From Micromonosporaceae bacterium KJ-029 (GTDB lineage: Bacteria > Actinomycetota > Actinomycetes > Mycobacteriales > Micromonosporaceae): DNA of 64,000 nt. Positions 25,567-34,313 of this stretch are shown here, one piece after another. Within the stretch, counting starts at the first letter, position 1; each line of letters opens with the position of its first letter. The stretch lies in contig BIFP01000062.1 of the NCBI GenBank assembly GCA_005402585.1, positions 1 to 64,000 of the forward strand. Direction: 5' to 3'. A program made the translations under genes and the position numbers. The notes under the pieces are model-generated. The model worked only from the letters and a program-made list of their open reading frames with translations. It searched no databases and was not told the origin of the DNA.

Positions 25567-28118
25567 TGTTCCGCGCGACATGGAAGAGCCTCCTGGCGCG
25601 CAAGGTGCGCCTCGTCCTCTCCGGCCTGGCCGTGGTGCTGGGCGTCATGTTCGTCTCCGGCGCGTTCGTGCTCACCGACACGCTCGGTCGCTCGTTCGAC
25701 TCGGTGTTCAGCGATGTCTACGCCTCGACCGACGTCGGTGTCACCGCCAGGCCCAAGGTCGCGGTGAGTGAGTTCGAGGGCGAGCAGGTGCAGGCCCCCT
25801 TCCCCGCATCGGCCGTGCAGACTGTGCGCGAGGTGCCCGGTGTGGCCAGCGCGTACGGCATGGTGGCGGGCGATGGCGCCCGGGTCATCGGCAGCAACGG
25901 CAAGGTTCTCACCTCGTTCGGACCGCCACAGCTCGGTGGCAGCTGGATCGGTGACCACGAGGACATGATCGAGTTGCGGGCGGGCCGCGGTCCCACCTCC
26001 GACGACGAGATCGCCGTCAACGCCACAGTGGCCGAGGCCGCGAAGATCAAGCTCGGGGATCGGGTCGGAGTGCTCACGCTGGAGCCGAAGCGTGACTTCA
26101 CCCTGGTCGGCATCTGGGGCTACAGCGGCGGGCGGGACAGCCTCGGTGGCGCGCAGGAGGTGGCGTTCACCGAGCCGGTCGCACAGCAGTTGATGCTCGG
26201 CGAGACCGGGGTGTTCAACAACATCACCGTGCGCGCCGACGACGGGGTCGACCCGGCGGCGCTGCGTGACGCCATCGCCGCCAAGCTCGGCGACGGCTAC
26301 GTGGTCAAGACCGGCGGGCAGCTTTCCGAGGAGGCCTCGTCCGGGTTGAAGGAGGGCCTGTCCTTCTTCAACAACGTCCTGCTCGGCTTCGCAGCGGTGG
26401 CCCTGTTCGTCGGTGTCTTCCTGATCCTGAACACCTTCTCGATCATCGTCGCGCAACGTACCCGTGAGCTGGCGCTGATGCGCGCCGTCGGCGCCAGCCG
26501 CCGGCAGATGATCGGTTCGATGCTGGTGGAGGCCGTGGTCATCGGACTGCTCGCCTCGGTGTTCGGCCTGGGCGCTGGCATCGGCGTCGGCGCGCTGCTG
26601 GCGTATGTCTTCGGACAGGTCGCCGGTGATCTGGGGCTGGCCGGCGTGGGGGTGCCGATGGCCGCGGTGATCAGTGCGATCGTGGTCGGCCTGCTGGTGA
26701 CGGTGGTCGCGGCGATCCTGCCGGCCGTGCGTGCCTCCCGCATCCCGCCGATGGCGGCGTTGCAGGACGTGGCGACCCCGGATCGGCCGCTGACCAGGAT
26801 CTCCGTGACCGGCGGGATCGTCGGCGCGGTGGGGGCAGTGCTGCTGGCTCTCGGCTTGACCGAGAACGTCGGCGACAACACCCTCGTGGCGATCCTCGGG
26901 GGCGTGCTCGTCTCGTTCATCGGCGTGGCGTTGCTGACCCCGTTGCTCAGCCGCCCGGTGGTGTCGCTGCTCGGGGCGCTGTTCTCCTGGTCGGTGCCGG
27001 GCAAGCTGGGCCGGCTCAACTCCGGCCGCAACCCGCGCCGCACCGCGATCACCGCTGCCGCGCTGATGGTGGGCATCGCCCTGGTCACCGGAGTAACGGT
27101 CATCCTGGACTCAGCCAAGAGCAGCCTCTCCGAGCGGGCAAACGACGCCATCAAGGCGGAACTGATGATCTCCGGGGTCCAGTCCGGACCCCGCCCGCCC
27201 AGCTTCGACAAGGCGGTGCTCGACCAGGCCGCCGACGTTCCGGGCGTCCGTGCCGTCGCCGGGCTCTACACCGACCAGGCAGTGGTGGAGGGTGAACGTA
27301 CATTCGTCGGGGCGACCAACAGCCTGCCCGCACTTCGTGACGTCTTCCAGATGAAGGCCACCGCCGGCAGCGTCGATACCCTCGGTGCGAACCAGCTCGT
27401 CGTCGACGAGGACACCGCCGCCGACCGCGGACTGTCGGTCGGCTCGACGCTGACCGTGCAGCCGTCCCGCGGTGAGCCGACGACCTACACGGTGACCGGG
27501 ATCTACGGCAAGGTGGACCTGTTCGGCGGGTTCGTGCTGCCCGCCGCGGCGGCGGCCGACTTCACGGTCCCGCAACCCACAATGGCTGCCCTGCAACTGG
27601 CCCCGGGCACCGCCGTCGACCAGGTGCTGCCGCAGGTGGAGGCGCTGCTCGCGGACAGCCCGGAGGTGTCGGTGGCGGACCGGCAGGCGTACATCGATGA
27701 ACAGACCGGCCAGCTCGACGTCATCCTCACGATGATCCAGGTGTTGCTGGCGCTGGCCATCCTGATCGCCGTGCTCGGCATCATCAACACCCTGGCCCTG
27801 TCGGTGCTGGAACGCACCCGCGAACTCGGCCTGCTTCGCGCGATCGGCCTGGGCCGGGCGCAGACCATGCGGATGATCACCGTCGAAGCAGTGGTGATCT
27901 CGGTGTTCGGCGCGCTGCTCGGGGTCGCCGTCGGGACCGGTCTCGGCGCCGCCACGGTCGAGGCGCTGAAGGAGGAAGGCATCACGACACTGGTTCTCCC
28001 CTGGTCCCAGATGGGGCTGTTCGTGGGCCTGGCAGCACTCATCGGAGTGGTCGCCGCAGTGCTGCCGGCGATCCGTGCCGCGCGGCTCAACGTGCTCGGC
28101 GCGATCGCCCACGACTGA
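25566..28118 (+). CDS. FtsX/MacB-type ABC transporter permease
   Basis: 850 residues. It has an N-terminal membrane helix (about 15-38), an extracytoplasmic MacB periplasmic-core-like domain (about 40-255), and a first FtsX block with three helices (about 265-400, with TRELALMRAVGASRRQ). A further helix region follows near 415-470, then a second N-anchor plus extracytoplasmic domain and a second FtsX block (about 725-850, with TRELGLLRAIGLGRAQ). This is the duplicated architecture of lipoprotein or peptide exporters of the MacB/LolCE group. The gene is intact but its co-translated ATPase is truncated, so it would need an ATPase from elsewhere or be idle. Confidence 0.88.
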   Translation: MFRATWKSLLARKVRLVLSGLAVVLGVMFVSGAFVLTDTLGRSFDSVFSDVYASTDVGVTARPKVAVSEFEGEQVQAPFPASAVQTVREVPGVASAYGMVAGDGARVIGSNGKVLTSFGPPQLGGSWIGDHEDMIELRAGRGPTSDDEIAVNATVAEAAKIKLGDRVGVLTLEPKRDFTLVGIWGYSGGRDSLGGAQEVAFTEPVAQQLMLGETGVFNNITVRADDGVDPAALRDAIAAKLGDGYVVKTGGQLSEEASSGLKEGLSFFNNVLLGFAAVALFVGVFLILNTFSIIVAQRTRELALMRAVGASRRQMIGSMLVEAVVIGLLASVFGLGAGIGVGALLAYVFGQVAGDLGLAGVGVPMAAVISAIVVGLLVTVVAAILPAVRASRIPPMAALQDVATPDRPLTRISVTGGIVGAVGAVLLALGLTENVGDNTLVAILGGVLVSFIGVALLTPLLSRPVVSLLGALFSWSVPGKLGRLNSGRNPRRTAITAAALMVGIALVTGVTVILDSAKSSLSERANDAIKAELMISGVQSGPRPPSFDKAVLDQAADVPGVRAVAGLYTDQAVVEGERTFVGATNSLPALRDVFQMKATAGSVDTLGANQLVVDEDTAADRGLSVGSTLTVQPSRGEPTTYTVTGIYGKVDLFGGFVLPAAAAADFTVPQPTMAALQLAPGTAVDQVLPQVEALLADSPEVSVADRQAYIDEQTGQLDVILTMIQVLLALAILIAVLGIINTLALSVLERTRELGLLRAIGLGRAQTMRMITVEAVVISVFGALLGVAVGTGLGAATVEALKEEGITTLVLPWSQMGLFVGLAALIGVVAAVLPAIRAARLNVLGAIAHD

Positions 28119-28129
28119 TCCAGGGTGAG

Positions 28130-28175
28130 GAAGGGCCCTTTCTCTTGTGCGGGATGCGCAGGGAAGGGGCCCTTC
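28130..28175. terminator. Inverted-repeat terminator after FtsX permease
   Basis: GAAGGGCCCTTTCT at 28130-28143 pairs with GGAAGGGGCCCTTC at 28162-28175 (14 bp with two G-T wobbles). It starts 12 nt after the permease stop. Each arm is itself nearly palindromic. Confidence 0.7.
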
Positions 28176-28344
28176 GCACGCCTCGCTCCCGGTCACGGTC
28201 CGAGCAGGGCGCATCTGAATGAGCATCCGGTAGGCGTCACGGCCGGTGGCGCTTGAGATTCGCATGATCTCCGTACTGGTCATGCCCTTGGCCGTGCGGC
28301 CAGCCAAGCCGAGCGGCGCTCGGCTTCCTCGCCTGCGCCGTCGA

Positions 28345-28384
28345 CTAACTGCGGCACCAATCAGCTAACTGCGGCATCAATCAG
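28345..28384. repeat. Tandem 20-bp direct repeat upstream of the synthetase gene
   Basis: CTAACTGCGGCACCAATCAG at 28345-28364 is immediately repeated at 28365-28384 with one change (T for C at position 13). The unit length is close to two DNA turns. It lies about 210 nt upstream of the synthetase start and may be a regulator binding site or a remnant of replication slippage. Confidence 0.75.
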
Positions 28385-28391
28385 TGTTTTG

Positions 28392-28403
28392 TCGGGCGCC
28401 CGA
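28392..28403. promoter_or_regulatory. 12-bp perfect palindrome upstream of the synthetase gene
   Basis: TCGGGCGCCCGA lies 8 nt after the tandem repeat. A second small hairpin (TCTGCCG at 28431-28437 with CGGCAGA at 28444-28450) follows. Together they give the synthetase a structured upstream region suitable for regulation. Confidence 0.5.
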
Positions 28404-28592
28404 TGAGAGGACTTGCTACCTTCATGGGGGTCTGCCGTTATTGCGGCAGATATAGCCCGTTATGGGCGTATTCCGGGGGCTTCGATTCGTCGGACATCCC
28501 TGTGACACCTGCCTGGTGACCGGTCGGCCTCCGCATGGCCTGCACGGCAACGGGCGGTTCCCGCGTGGTTGGTGTAGGAGGTTTGCGGTTCC

Positions 28593-31500
28593 GTGCAGCA
28601 GTTAGGTTCCACCAGCACGTCCGTCTCACCGCTGCCACCGGAGCGTCTCCCGGACGGAGACGCCGTCGTGGGCCCGCCCCTCGTCGATCCTGCCGGCGGA
28701 CGCCGGTACGAGGGGAGCGTGACGGGCCCGCGTCGGCTGCACCACGTGTTCGAAGCGGCGTGCGACCGGAATCCGTCGGCCCTCGCGCTCGAGTGCGGCG
28801 GCGAGTTGTTGACCTACCGCGAGTTGGACGAGCGCGCAAATCGGCTGGCCCATCACCTGCGGTCTCTCGGCGTCGCGAGCGGCGCCCGGGTCGCCATCCT
28901 GCTACCACGCTCGGTCGAGACGTACGTGGCGTTGCTGGGCGTGGGAAAGGCCGGCGCGGCCTTCGTGCCGATCGACCCCGAGTCCCCGGCCGACCGGGTT
29001 GCCTACATCGCCGAAGACTCCGACGTCGAGTTGGTGTTGGCCTGCTCGGCGCTCGCCGACCGGGTGAGCGGCCGCCGCGCTCTCGTCGTGGACGAGTGCG
29101 CCGCTGACCTGGCCGCGATGCCCAGCGACCGGCCGGACCTCGGCGGTGATGGCATCCCGGATCCCACCGCCTACGTGATCTACACCTCCGGGTCCAGCGG
29201 TCGGCCCAAGGGTGTGGAGGTCGCGCAGTCGAGCATCTGCAACTTCCTGGACGTGGTGCCCGGCGTGTACGACGTGCGCCCGACCGACCGGGTCTACCAG
29301 GGCATGACGATCGCGTTCGACTTCGCGATCGAGGAGGTCTGGCCGACGTGGTCGGTCGGGGCGACGCTGGTGGCCGGGCCCAACGACTCCCGCCGCCTCG
29401 GCGCGGAACTGGGGGACTTCCTGGACGAGGCCGGCATCACCGTCTTCTACTGTGTACCGACGCTGCTGGCCACGATTCCCCGCGACCTGCCCCGGATCCG
29501 GAACCTGCTCGTCGGTGGCGAGGCCTGCCCGGGGCAACTGGTCGAGCGGTGGAGCCGCCCCGGCCGGCGGATTCTCAACACCTACGGGCCGACCGAGGCG
29601 ACGGTTACCGCGACCTGGGCAGAGCTGCGCCCTGGACGGCTGGTCACCATCGGGCGGCCGCTGCCGACGTACTCGGTGGTGCTGCTGGACGAGCAGCGGC
29701 GGCCGGTGGCCGACGGCGAGGTCGGCGAGATCTGCATCGGCGGCGCGGGGGTGGCGCGGGGGTACGTCGGGCGCCCCGACCTGACCGCCGACCGGTTCAT
29801 CGAGCACCCGTTGGCGCCATCCGGCAGTCGGCTGTACCGCACCGGTGACCTGGGTCGGCTCACCGCCGACGGCGAGATCGAGTACCTCGGCCGGGCGGAT
29901 TCCGAGGTGAAGATCCGTGGCCACCGGGTGGACCTCGGTGAGATCGAGAGCGTGCTGCTGGAAGACGCTGGTGTTTCCGAGGCCGTGGCGGCACTCGTAC
30001 CGATCGCTGACGGCCCGGACGCCCCCCGCGAGTTGGCCGCCTACCTCGTACCGCATGACGGCCACGAAGGTGGGTGGGAGGAGCTGACCGCCCGGCTCTG
30101 CCAGACCCTGCAGACCCGGCTGCCCGCCTACATGGTGCCGTCCTTCCTGGATGTCGTGACGGCCCTGCCGACCATGCCCAGCGGCAAGGTCGACCGGAAA
30201 CGGCTGCCCGCGCCGACCCGGCGCCTCACCCGCGCCGCCGGCCCGGTCGTGGCCGCCGCTGGCGAGTTGGAGGAACAGGTACGCGCGGCGTGGGCGGAGG
30301 CGTTCGGCATCGAGCCCGAGACGCTCTCGGTCGAGGCGGACTTCTTCACCGACCTCGGGGGACATTCGCTGCTCGCGGCCCGGGTCGTGTCGCTGCTGCG
30401 CGCCCGCGAGGTGGGCGTGAGCCCGGCGTTGCGTGACCTGTACGCACATCCGACCGTACGCGGCATGGCCGCTCACCTTGCCGCCGCCCGGCGAGTGGAT
30501 GGGCGGACCGCTCCGCCCCGCCCCGCCCCGCTGCGGCACCGCAGCCGGCGGATCGCCCTGGCCGGATTCGGCCAGGGGACGGTGATCTACCTGCTGTTGC
30601 TGGCCGTCACGCTGCCCGTCTCCTACGTCTACACCCGCAACGACGGTTTCGTGTCGACCCGCGTGCTGGTGGAGCTGATGGCCGCGATCCTGCTCAGCTA
30701 TCTCGGGGTCCGGTGGGTGCTGCCGGTGCTGCTGGCCCGGCCGCTGGCCGTGGGCATTCGGCCCGGCCGGTACCGTCTGTGGGGACCCACCTACGTTCGG
30801 CTCTGGGCGTTGAACGCCCTACTGGCCATCGGGCCGCTCGCCGTGCTCAGCGGTTCGCCGCTGATGGCGACCTACCTGCGGATGCTCGGCGCCCGGATCG
30901 GGCGCCGGACCATGATCGCGACCAGCGCGATCAGCCTGCCGGCGTTGATATCCATCGGGTCGGGCGCCTCGATCGGGTACGGCGCCTCGCTGCGTCCGTG
31001 GCGCGTGGAGGACGGGTGGGTCGTGATCGGGCGGATCACGGTCGGACCAGATGCCTTCGTCGGTGCGAACGCCATTCTCGAAACCGACGCCTCGGTCGGA
31101 GCGAACGCCGGCCTCGGCGAGCAGTCGGTCCTCGTCCACGGCGACGCGGTGCCATCCGGAGCGCGCTGGGCGGGTTCACCGCCGGCGCCGACCCGCCGGC
31201 TCGCCCCCACCGTCGAGGCCATGCTCAGTTACCGCCGCCTACACCGCGGCTGGCGCCCGCACCACGTCGCCGCCGCCCTGGTTGGTCTGATCGGCCTCGA
31301 ACTCGGGGCGATCGCGGCGGTCCTGCCCAGCGTGGCGCTGGTCTGGTGGGTGCTCCTGAGCCACGGCCTGTTGGCCGGCCTGATCGCGACCATCCCGGCG
31401 GGGATCGTCTACGTGGCCACCGTCTGCGCGTTCGTCGCCACCGGCAAGCGTCTCGTGCTGCCGCGGGTACCGGTCGGCGTCCACCACCGGGTGCACTCCA

Positions 31501-32672
31501 TGCTCGGCGTGCGCAAGTGGATCGCCGACAAGCTGCTCGAGTTCAGCCTGACGTTCACCAACTCGCTCTACGCGACCCTCTACACCGGGCCCTGGCTGCG
31601 ACTGCTCGGTGCCCGGGTCGGTTCCGGCGCCGAGGTCTCCACCGCCGCGCACCTGGACCCTGACCTGCTCACCCTGGGATCGGACAGCTTCGTCGCGGAC
31701 ATGGCCAGCCTCGGCGCCGCGACGTTCGCCAACGGCCGAGTCGCATTCCTGCCCACCACGGTCGGCAGCCGGGCCTTCGTCGGGAACGCCGCGTTCGTAC
31801 CAGCCGGCACGGTGATGGGCGACGGTTCCCTGCTCGGCGTCAGCACGCTGCCACCCGACGGCGGTGTCCCGGAAGGCACCTCCTGGTTGGGCTCACCGGC
31901 GATGCACCTGCCGGTACGCCAGAGCAGCGGTTCGTTCTCCGAGGAGCAGACGTTCCGTCCACCCCGCATCGTGGTGGCCCGCCGGCTGTTCGTCGAGTTC
32001 TTCCGCGCCACCCTGCCCGCATCGGTGCTCGGCGCCAGCTTCTACCTCTACCTCCTCGCGCTGTCCTGGCTCGCCAACGGCCGGGACCTGCTCGTGCCAG
32101 CGCTGGTGTCGCCCTTCGTCGCGATGCTGTCGAGCGTCGCGGTGATCGGCTTCTGCGCGGCGACCAAACGCAACATCGTCGGCACCTACCACCCCCGGGT
32201 GGAACCACTCTGGAGCACCTTCGTCCGGCGTACCGAGTTCGTCACCGGCATGTACGAGGCGGCGGCCGTCCCCGCCGGCGTCGGCCTCCTGGTCGGCACG
32301 CCCTTCCTGCCGCCGGTGCTGCGCTGGTTCGGAGTGCGCGTCGGCAGACGCACCTGGATCGGCACCACCTACCTCACCGAGTTCGACCTGGTCGATATCG
32401 GCGACGACGCGACCGTGGGCACGGACGCGTCGCTGCAGACCCACCTGTTCGAGGACCGGGTGATGAAGATGTCGATCGTCACCGTCGGTGTCGGCGCCAC
32501 GATCGGCACCCGCGCCATCGTGCTCTACGACGCCGTCGTCGGCGACAACGTCAGCCTGGGCTCGCTCTCGCTGCTCATGAAGGGCGAACACCTGACTCCC
32601 GGGACCCGGTGGCGCGGGATCCCCGCCCAAGGAGTGCTCGCCCGTGACCCCGACGAACAACTGGCGGCCTGA
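28593..32672 (+). CDS. Pls/PosA-family single-module peptide synthetase (poly-amino acid synthetase)
   Basis: 1359 residues, GTG start with AGGAGG at 28576-28581. The adenylation domain (about 50-550) has YVIYTSGSSGRPKG (204-217), NTYGPTEAT (329-337), RLYRTGDLG and YLGRADSEVKIRGHRVDLGE. A carrier domain follows, with LGGHSLL and phosphopantetheine serine Ser592. The C-terminal 720 residues contain about six membrane helices and three tandem left-handed beta-helix acyltransferase-like domains (ISIGSGASIGYG, LLTLGSDSFVADMASLG, VDIGDDATVGTDASL). This is the architecture of epsilon-poly-lysine synthetase Pls (A-T-membrane-C1-C2-C3); no thioesterase or classical condensation domain. Hand-aligned pocket residues with Asp243 and Glu247 suggest a basic amino acid. 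Expected role: membrane-bound polymerisation of one amino acid. Confidence 0.9.
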   Translation: MQQLGSTSTSVSPLPPERLPDGDAVVGPPLVDPAGGRRYEGSVTGPRRLHHVFEAACDRNPSALALECGGELLTYRELDERANRLAHHLRSLGVASGARVAILLPRSVETYVALLGVGKAGAAFVPIDPESPADRVAYIAEDSDVELVLACSALADRVSGRRALVVDECAADLAAMPSDRPDLGGDGIPDPTAYVIYTSGSSGRPKGVEVAQSSICNFLDVVPGVYDVRPTDRVYQGMTIAFDFAIEEVWPTWSVGATLVAGPNDSRRLGAELGDFLDEAGITVFYCVPTLLATIPRDLPRIRNLLVGGEACPGQLVERWSRPGRRILNTYGPTEATVTATWAELRPGRLVTIGRPLPTYSVVLLDEQRRPVADGEVGEICIGGAGVARGYVGRPDLTADRFIEHPLAPSGSRLYRTGDLGRLTADGEIEYLGRADSEVKIRGHRVDLGEIESVLLEDAGVSEAVAALVPIADGPDAPRELAAYLVPHDGHEGGWEELTARLCQTLQTRLPAYMVPSFLDVVTALPTMPSGKVDRKRLPAPTRRLTRAAGPVVAAAGELEEQVRAAWAEAFGIEPETLSVEADFFTDLGGHSLLAARVVSLLRAREVGVSPALRDLYAHPTVRGMAAHLAAARRVDGRTAPPRPAPLRHRSRRIALAGFGQGTVIYLLLLAVTLPVSYVYTRNDGFVSTRVLVELMAAILLSYLGVRWVLPVLLARPLAVGIRPGRYRLWGPTYVRLWALNALLAIGPLAVLSGSPLMATYLRMLGARIGRRTMIATSAISLPALISIGSGASIGYGASLRPWRVEDGWVVIGRITVGPDAFVGANAILETDASVGANAGLGEQSVLVHGDAVPSGARWAGSPPAPTRRLAPTVEAMLSYRRLHRGWRPHHVAAALVGLIGLELGAIAAVLPSVALVWWVLLSHGLLAGLIATIPAGIVYVATVCAFVATGKRLVLPRVPVGVHHRVHSMLGVRKWIADKLLEFSLTFTNSLYATLYTGPWLRLLGARVGSGAEVSTAAHLDPDLLTLGSDSFVADMASLGAATFANGRVAFLPTTVGSRAFVGNAAFVPAGTVMGDGSLLGVSTLPPDGGVPEGTSWLGSPAMHLPVRQSSGSFSEEQTFRPPRIVVARRLFVEFFRATLPASVLGASFYLYLLALSWLANGRDLLVPALVSPFVAMLSSVAVIGFCAATKRNIVGTYHPRVEPLWSTFVRRTEFVTGMYEAAAVPAGVGLLVGTPFLPPVLRWFGVRVGRRTWIGTTYLTEFDLVDIGDDATVGTDASLQTHLFEDRVMKMSIVTVGVGATIGTRAIVLYDAVVGDNVSLGSLSLLMKGEHLTPGTRWRGIPAQGVLARDPDEQLAA

Positions 32673-32745
32673 TGCCACCGTGCGGTCGCGTACCGCGCTA
32701 ACTGACCCCGTCCCATCTCCACTCGCCAAGAAGAAGGACCGTTCA

Positions 32746-33555
32746 ATGAACAAGGCACTGCTGGTTTCCGACGCTGCTCACTACCGCGTCGACTACGAGA
32801 TCAACCCGTACATGCACACCGCGGTGCAGCCCGATCAGGCGGCGGCGCTGGCCGAGCACGAGGGCATCATCGCCGCGCACCGAGCGGCGGGCCGCCGCAT
32901 CGAGTACGTGGCGTCCGCGCCGGAGTGCCCGGACATGGTCTTCACGGCGAACGCCGCAGTGGTGTCGGGCAACCGTGCAGTGTTGGGAGCACCGCCGCCG
33001 GAGCGCAAGTCCGAGCTGCCGTACTTCCAGGAGTGGCTGATCAACCACGACTACGAGATCCTCGAAGCGCCGTACCCGTTCAGCGGTCAGGGCGACGCAC
33101 TCGTCTGCGGCGACCTGCTGCTCGCCGGCTACGGACAGCGAACCGACCGGCGGATGCACGCCCTGCTCGCGCGGGAGTTGGGCTACCAGGTCGTCCCGCT
33201 GCGCACGGTGAGCCCGCGCTGGTACGACCTCGACCTGGCGGTCGGAGTCGTCGAGCCCGGGCGGACGCTCGCCTACTGCCCGCAGGCCCTCGACGAGCCG
33301 AGCCGCCGCCGGCTGCGCGGACTCGGCCTCGACCTGATCGAAGTCGATGTCCAGGAGGCGGCTCGCTTCGCGCTCAACCTGATCAGCGACGGCACCACCG
33401 TGACCATGACCAAGGGGGCGCCCCGGCTGGCGGCCACGTTGCGGGAACGCGGCCTGCGGGTCGTCGAACTCGATACGACGGAACTCGCGAAAGGCGGAGG
33501 TGGGGTCCGCTGCACCGCGTTGACCCTCGACAACCCGCTGCCGGCGAGACCGTGA
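32746..33555 (+). CDS. DDAH/amidinotransferase-fold enzyme
   Basis: 269 residues, ATG at 32746 with AGAAGGA upstream, 73 nt after the synthetase. PDMVFTANAAVVSGN, SGQGDALVCGDLLLAGYGQRTD and the C-terminal AKGGGGVRCTALTL with the predicted nucleophile Cys match the DDAH/arginine deiminase pentein family, which hydrolyses or transfers guanidino groups of arginine derivatives. Within this cluster it could make ornithine or citrulline-type monomers, or modify a guanidino group; this is inference. Its stop overlaps the next ATG (TGATG), so it is co-translated with the GATase-like protein. In-frame upstream codons from 32644 are rejected because they overlap the synthetase. Confidence 0.8.
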   Translation: MNKALLVSDAAHYRVDYEINPYMHTAVQPDQAAALAEHEGIIAAHRAAGRRIEYVASAPECPDMVFTANAAVVSGNRAVLGAPPPERKSELPYFQEWLINHDYEILEAPYPFSGQGDALVCGDLLLAGYGQRTDRRMHALLARELGYQVVPLRTVSPRWYDLDLAVGVVEPGRTLAYCPQALDEPSRRRLRGLGLDLIEVDVQEAARFALNLISDGTTVTMTKGAPRLAATLRERGLRVVELDTTELAKGGGGVRCTALTLDNPLPARP

Positions 33556-34313
33556 TGGCGCCGGGAAGCTTCGGCCGCCTGCTCGCCGCCGGCGGCAGGG
33601 CACTCACGGGCCGTGGCCTGACGACCCGCTCGCCACTACCCGAGCCGACCGAACCACCGGTCGCACTCGTCTACCGGGGACCGGCGACGCTGCCCGGCTG
33701 CCCCGAGGCGGTGGCGGCGTTGCTCAAGTCCAGCCGGTGGGGCTTCGACGTCCGGTACGTCGGCCCGGACGAGGACCTGCCGCTGACCCCCCAGGCCCTG
33801 GCCGGAGCGGCGCTCTACGCCCAGCCCGGCGGCGGCACCCTCAAGCGCGGCTATCGGCACCTGAAACGCCACCGCGACGAGATCCGGCAGTTCGTCCACT
33901 CCGGCGGGCGGTACCTGGGGATCTGCCTCGGCGGCTACCTCGCCGGAGCCACCCCCGGCTTCGCTCTCCTGCCCGGAGACACCGACCAGTACATCGCCTC
34001 CACCGCCGCCACCGTGGACTCGGACAAGAGCACCGTCGTCCAGGTCTTGTGGCACGGCCGGCGGCGGACGCTCTTCTTCCAGGACGGCCCGTACTTCTGG
34101 CTGCGCCCGAACGCCCAGGCCGACGTCCTCGCGACCTACCCAAACGGCAAGATCGCCGCAATGGTCACCCACTTCGGCGCCGGCCGGGTGGCCGTCGTCG
34201 GCCCCCATCCCGAAGCCACCGACGACTGGTACATCGATGCCGGGTTGCGCGTCGCCGGCCGGCTCGGCACAGATCTCGGCAGCGACCTGGTCGACACGGT
34301 GATGAAACCATGA
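33555..34313 (+). CDS. BPL_N (class I GATase-like) protein, copy 1
   Basis: 252 residues overlapping both neighbours (TGATG before, ATGA after). VALVYRGPATLPGCPEAVAALL, LYAQPGGGTLKRGYRHL, YLGICLGGYLAG with nucleophile-elbow Cys124, and FGAGRVAVVGPHPEA with the His of a class I amidotransferase triad identify the biotin-protein-ligase N-terminal-type domain (BPL_N), a GATase-fold family of unknown reaction. No signal peptide or membrane helix is visible. It is paralogous to the gene at 35676, roughly half identical in the core. Inside a Pls cluster it may process, cleave or amidate the product. Confidence 0.82.
   Translation: MAPGSFGRLLAAGGRALTGRGLTTRSPLPEPTEPPVALVYRGPATLPGCPEAVAALLKSSRWGFDVRYVGPDEDLPLTPQALAGAALYAQPGGGTLKRGYRHLKRHRDEIRQFVHSGGRYLGICLGGYLAGATPGFALLPGDTDQYIASTAATVDSDKSTVVQVLWHGRRRTLFFQDGPYFWLRPNAQADVLATYPNGKIAAMVTHFGAGRVAVVGPHPEATDDWYIDAGLRVAGRLGTDLGSDLVDTVMKP

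Noticed and set aside
27111..28307. A minus-strand frame whose first 45 residues (TSTEIMRISSATGRD) look helix-turn-helix-like
   Set aside because: Most of it is antisense to the FtsX permease. The short start could be a decayed fragment but the similarity is too weak to call.
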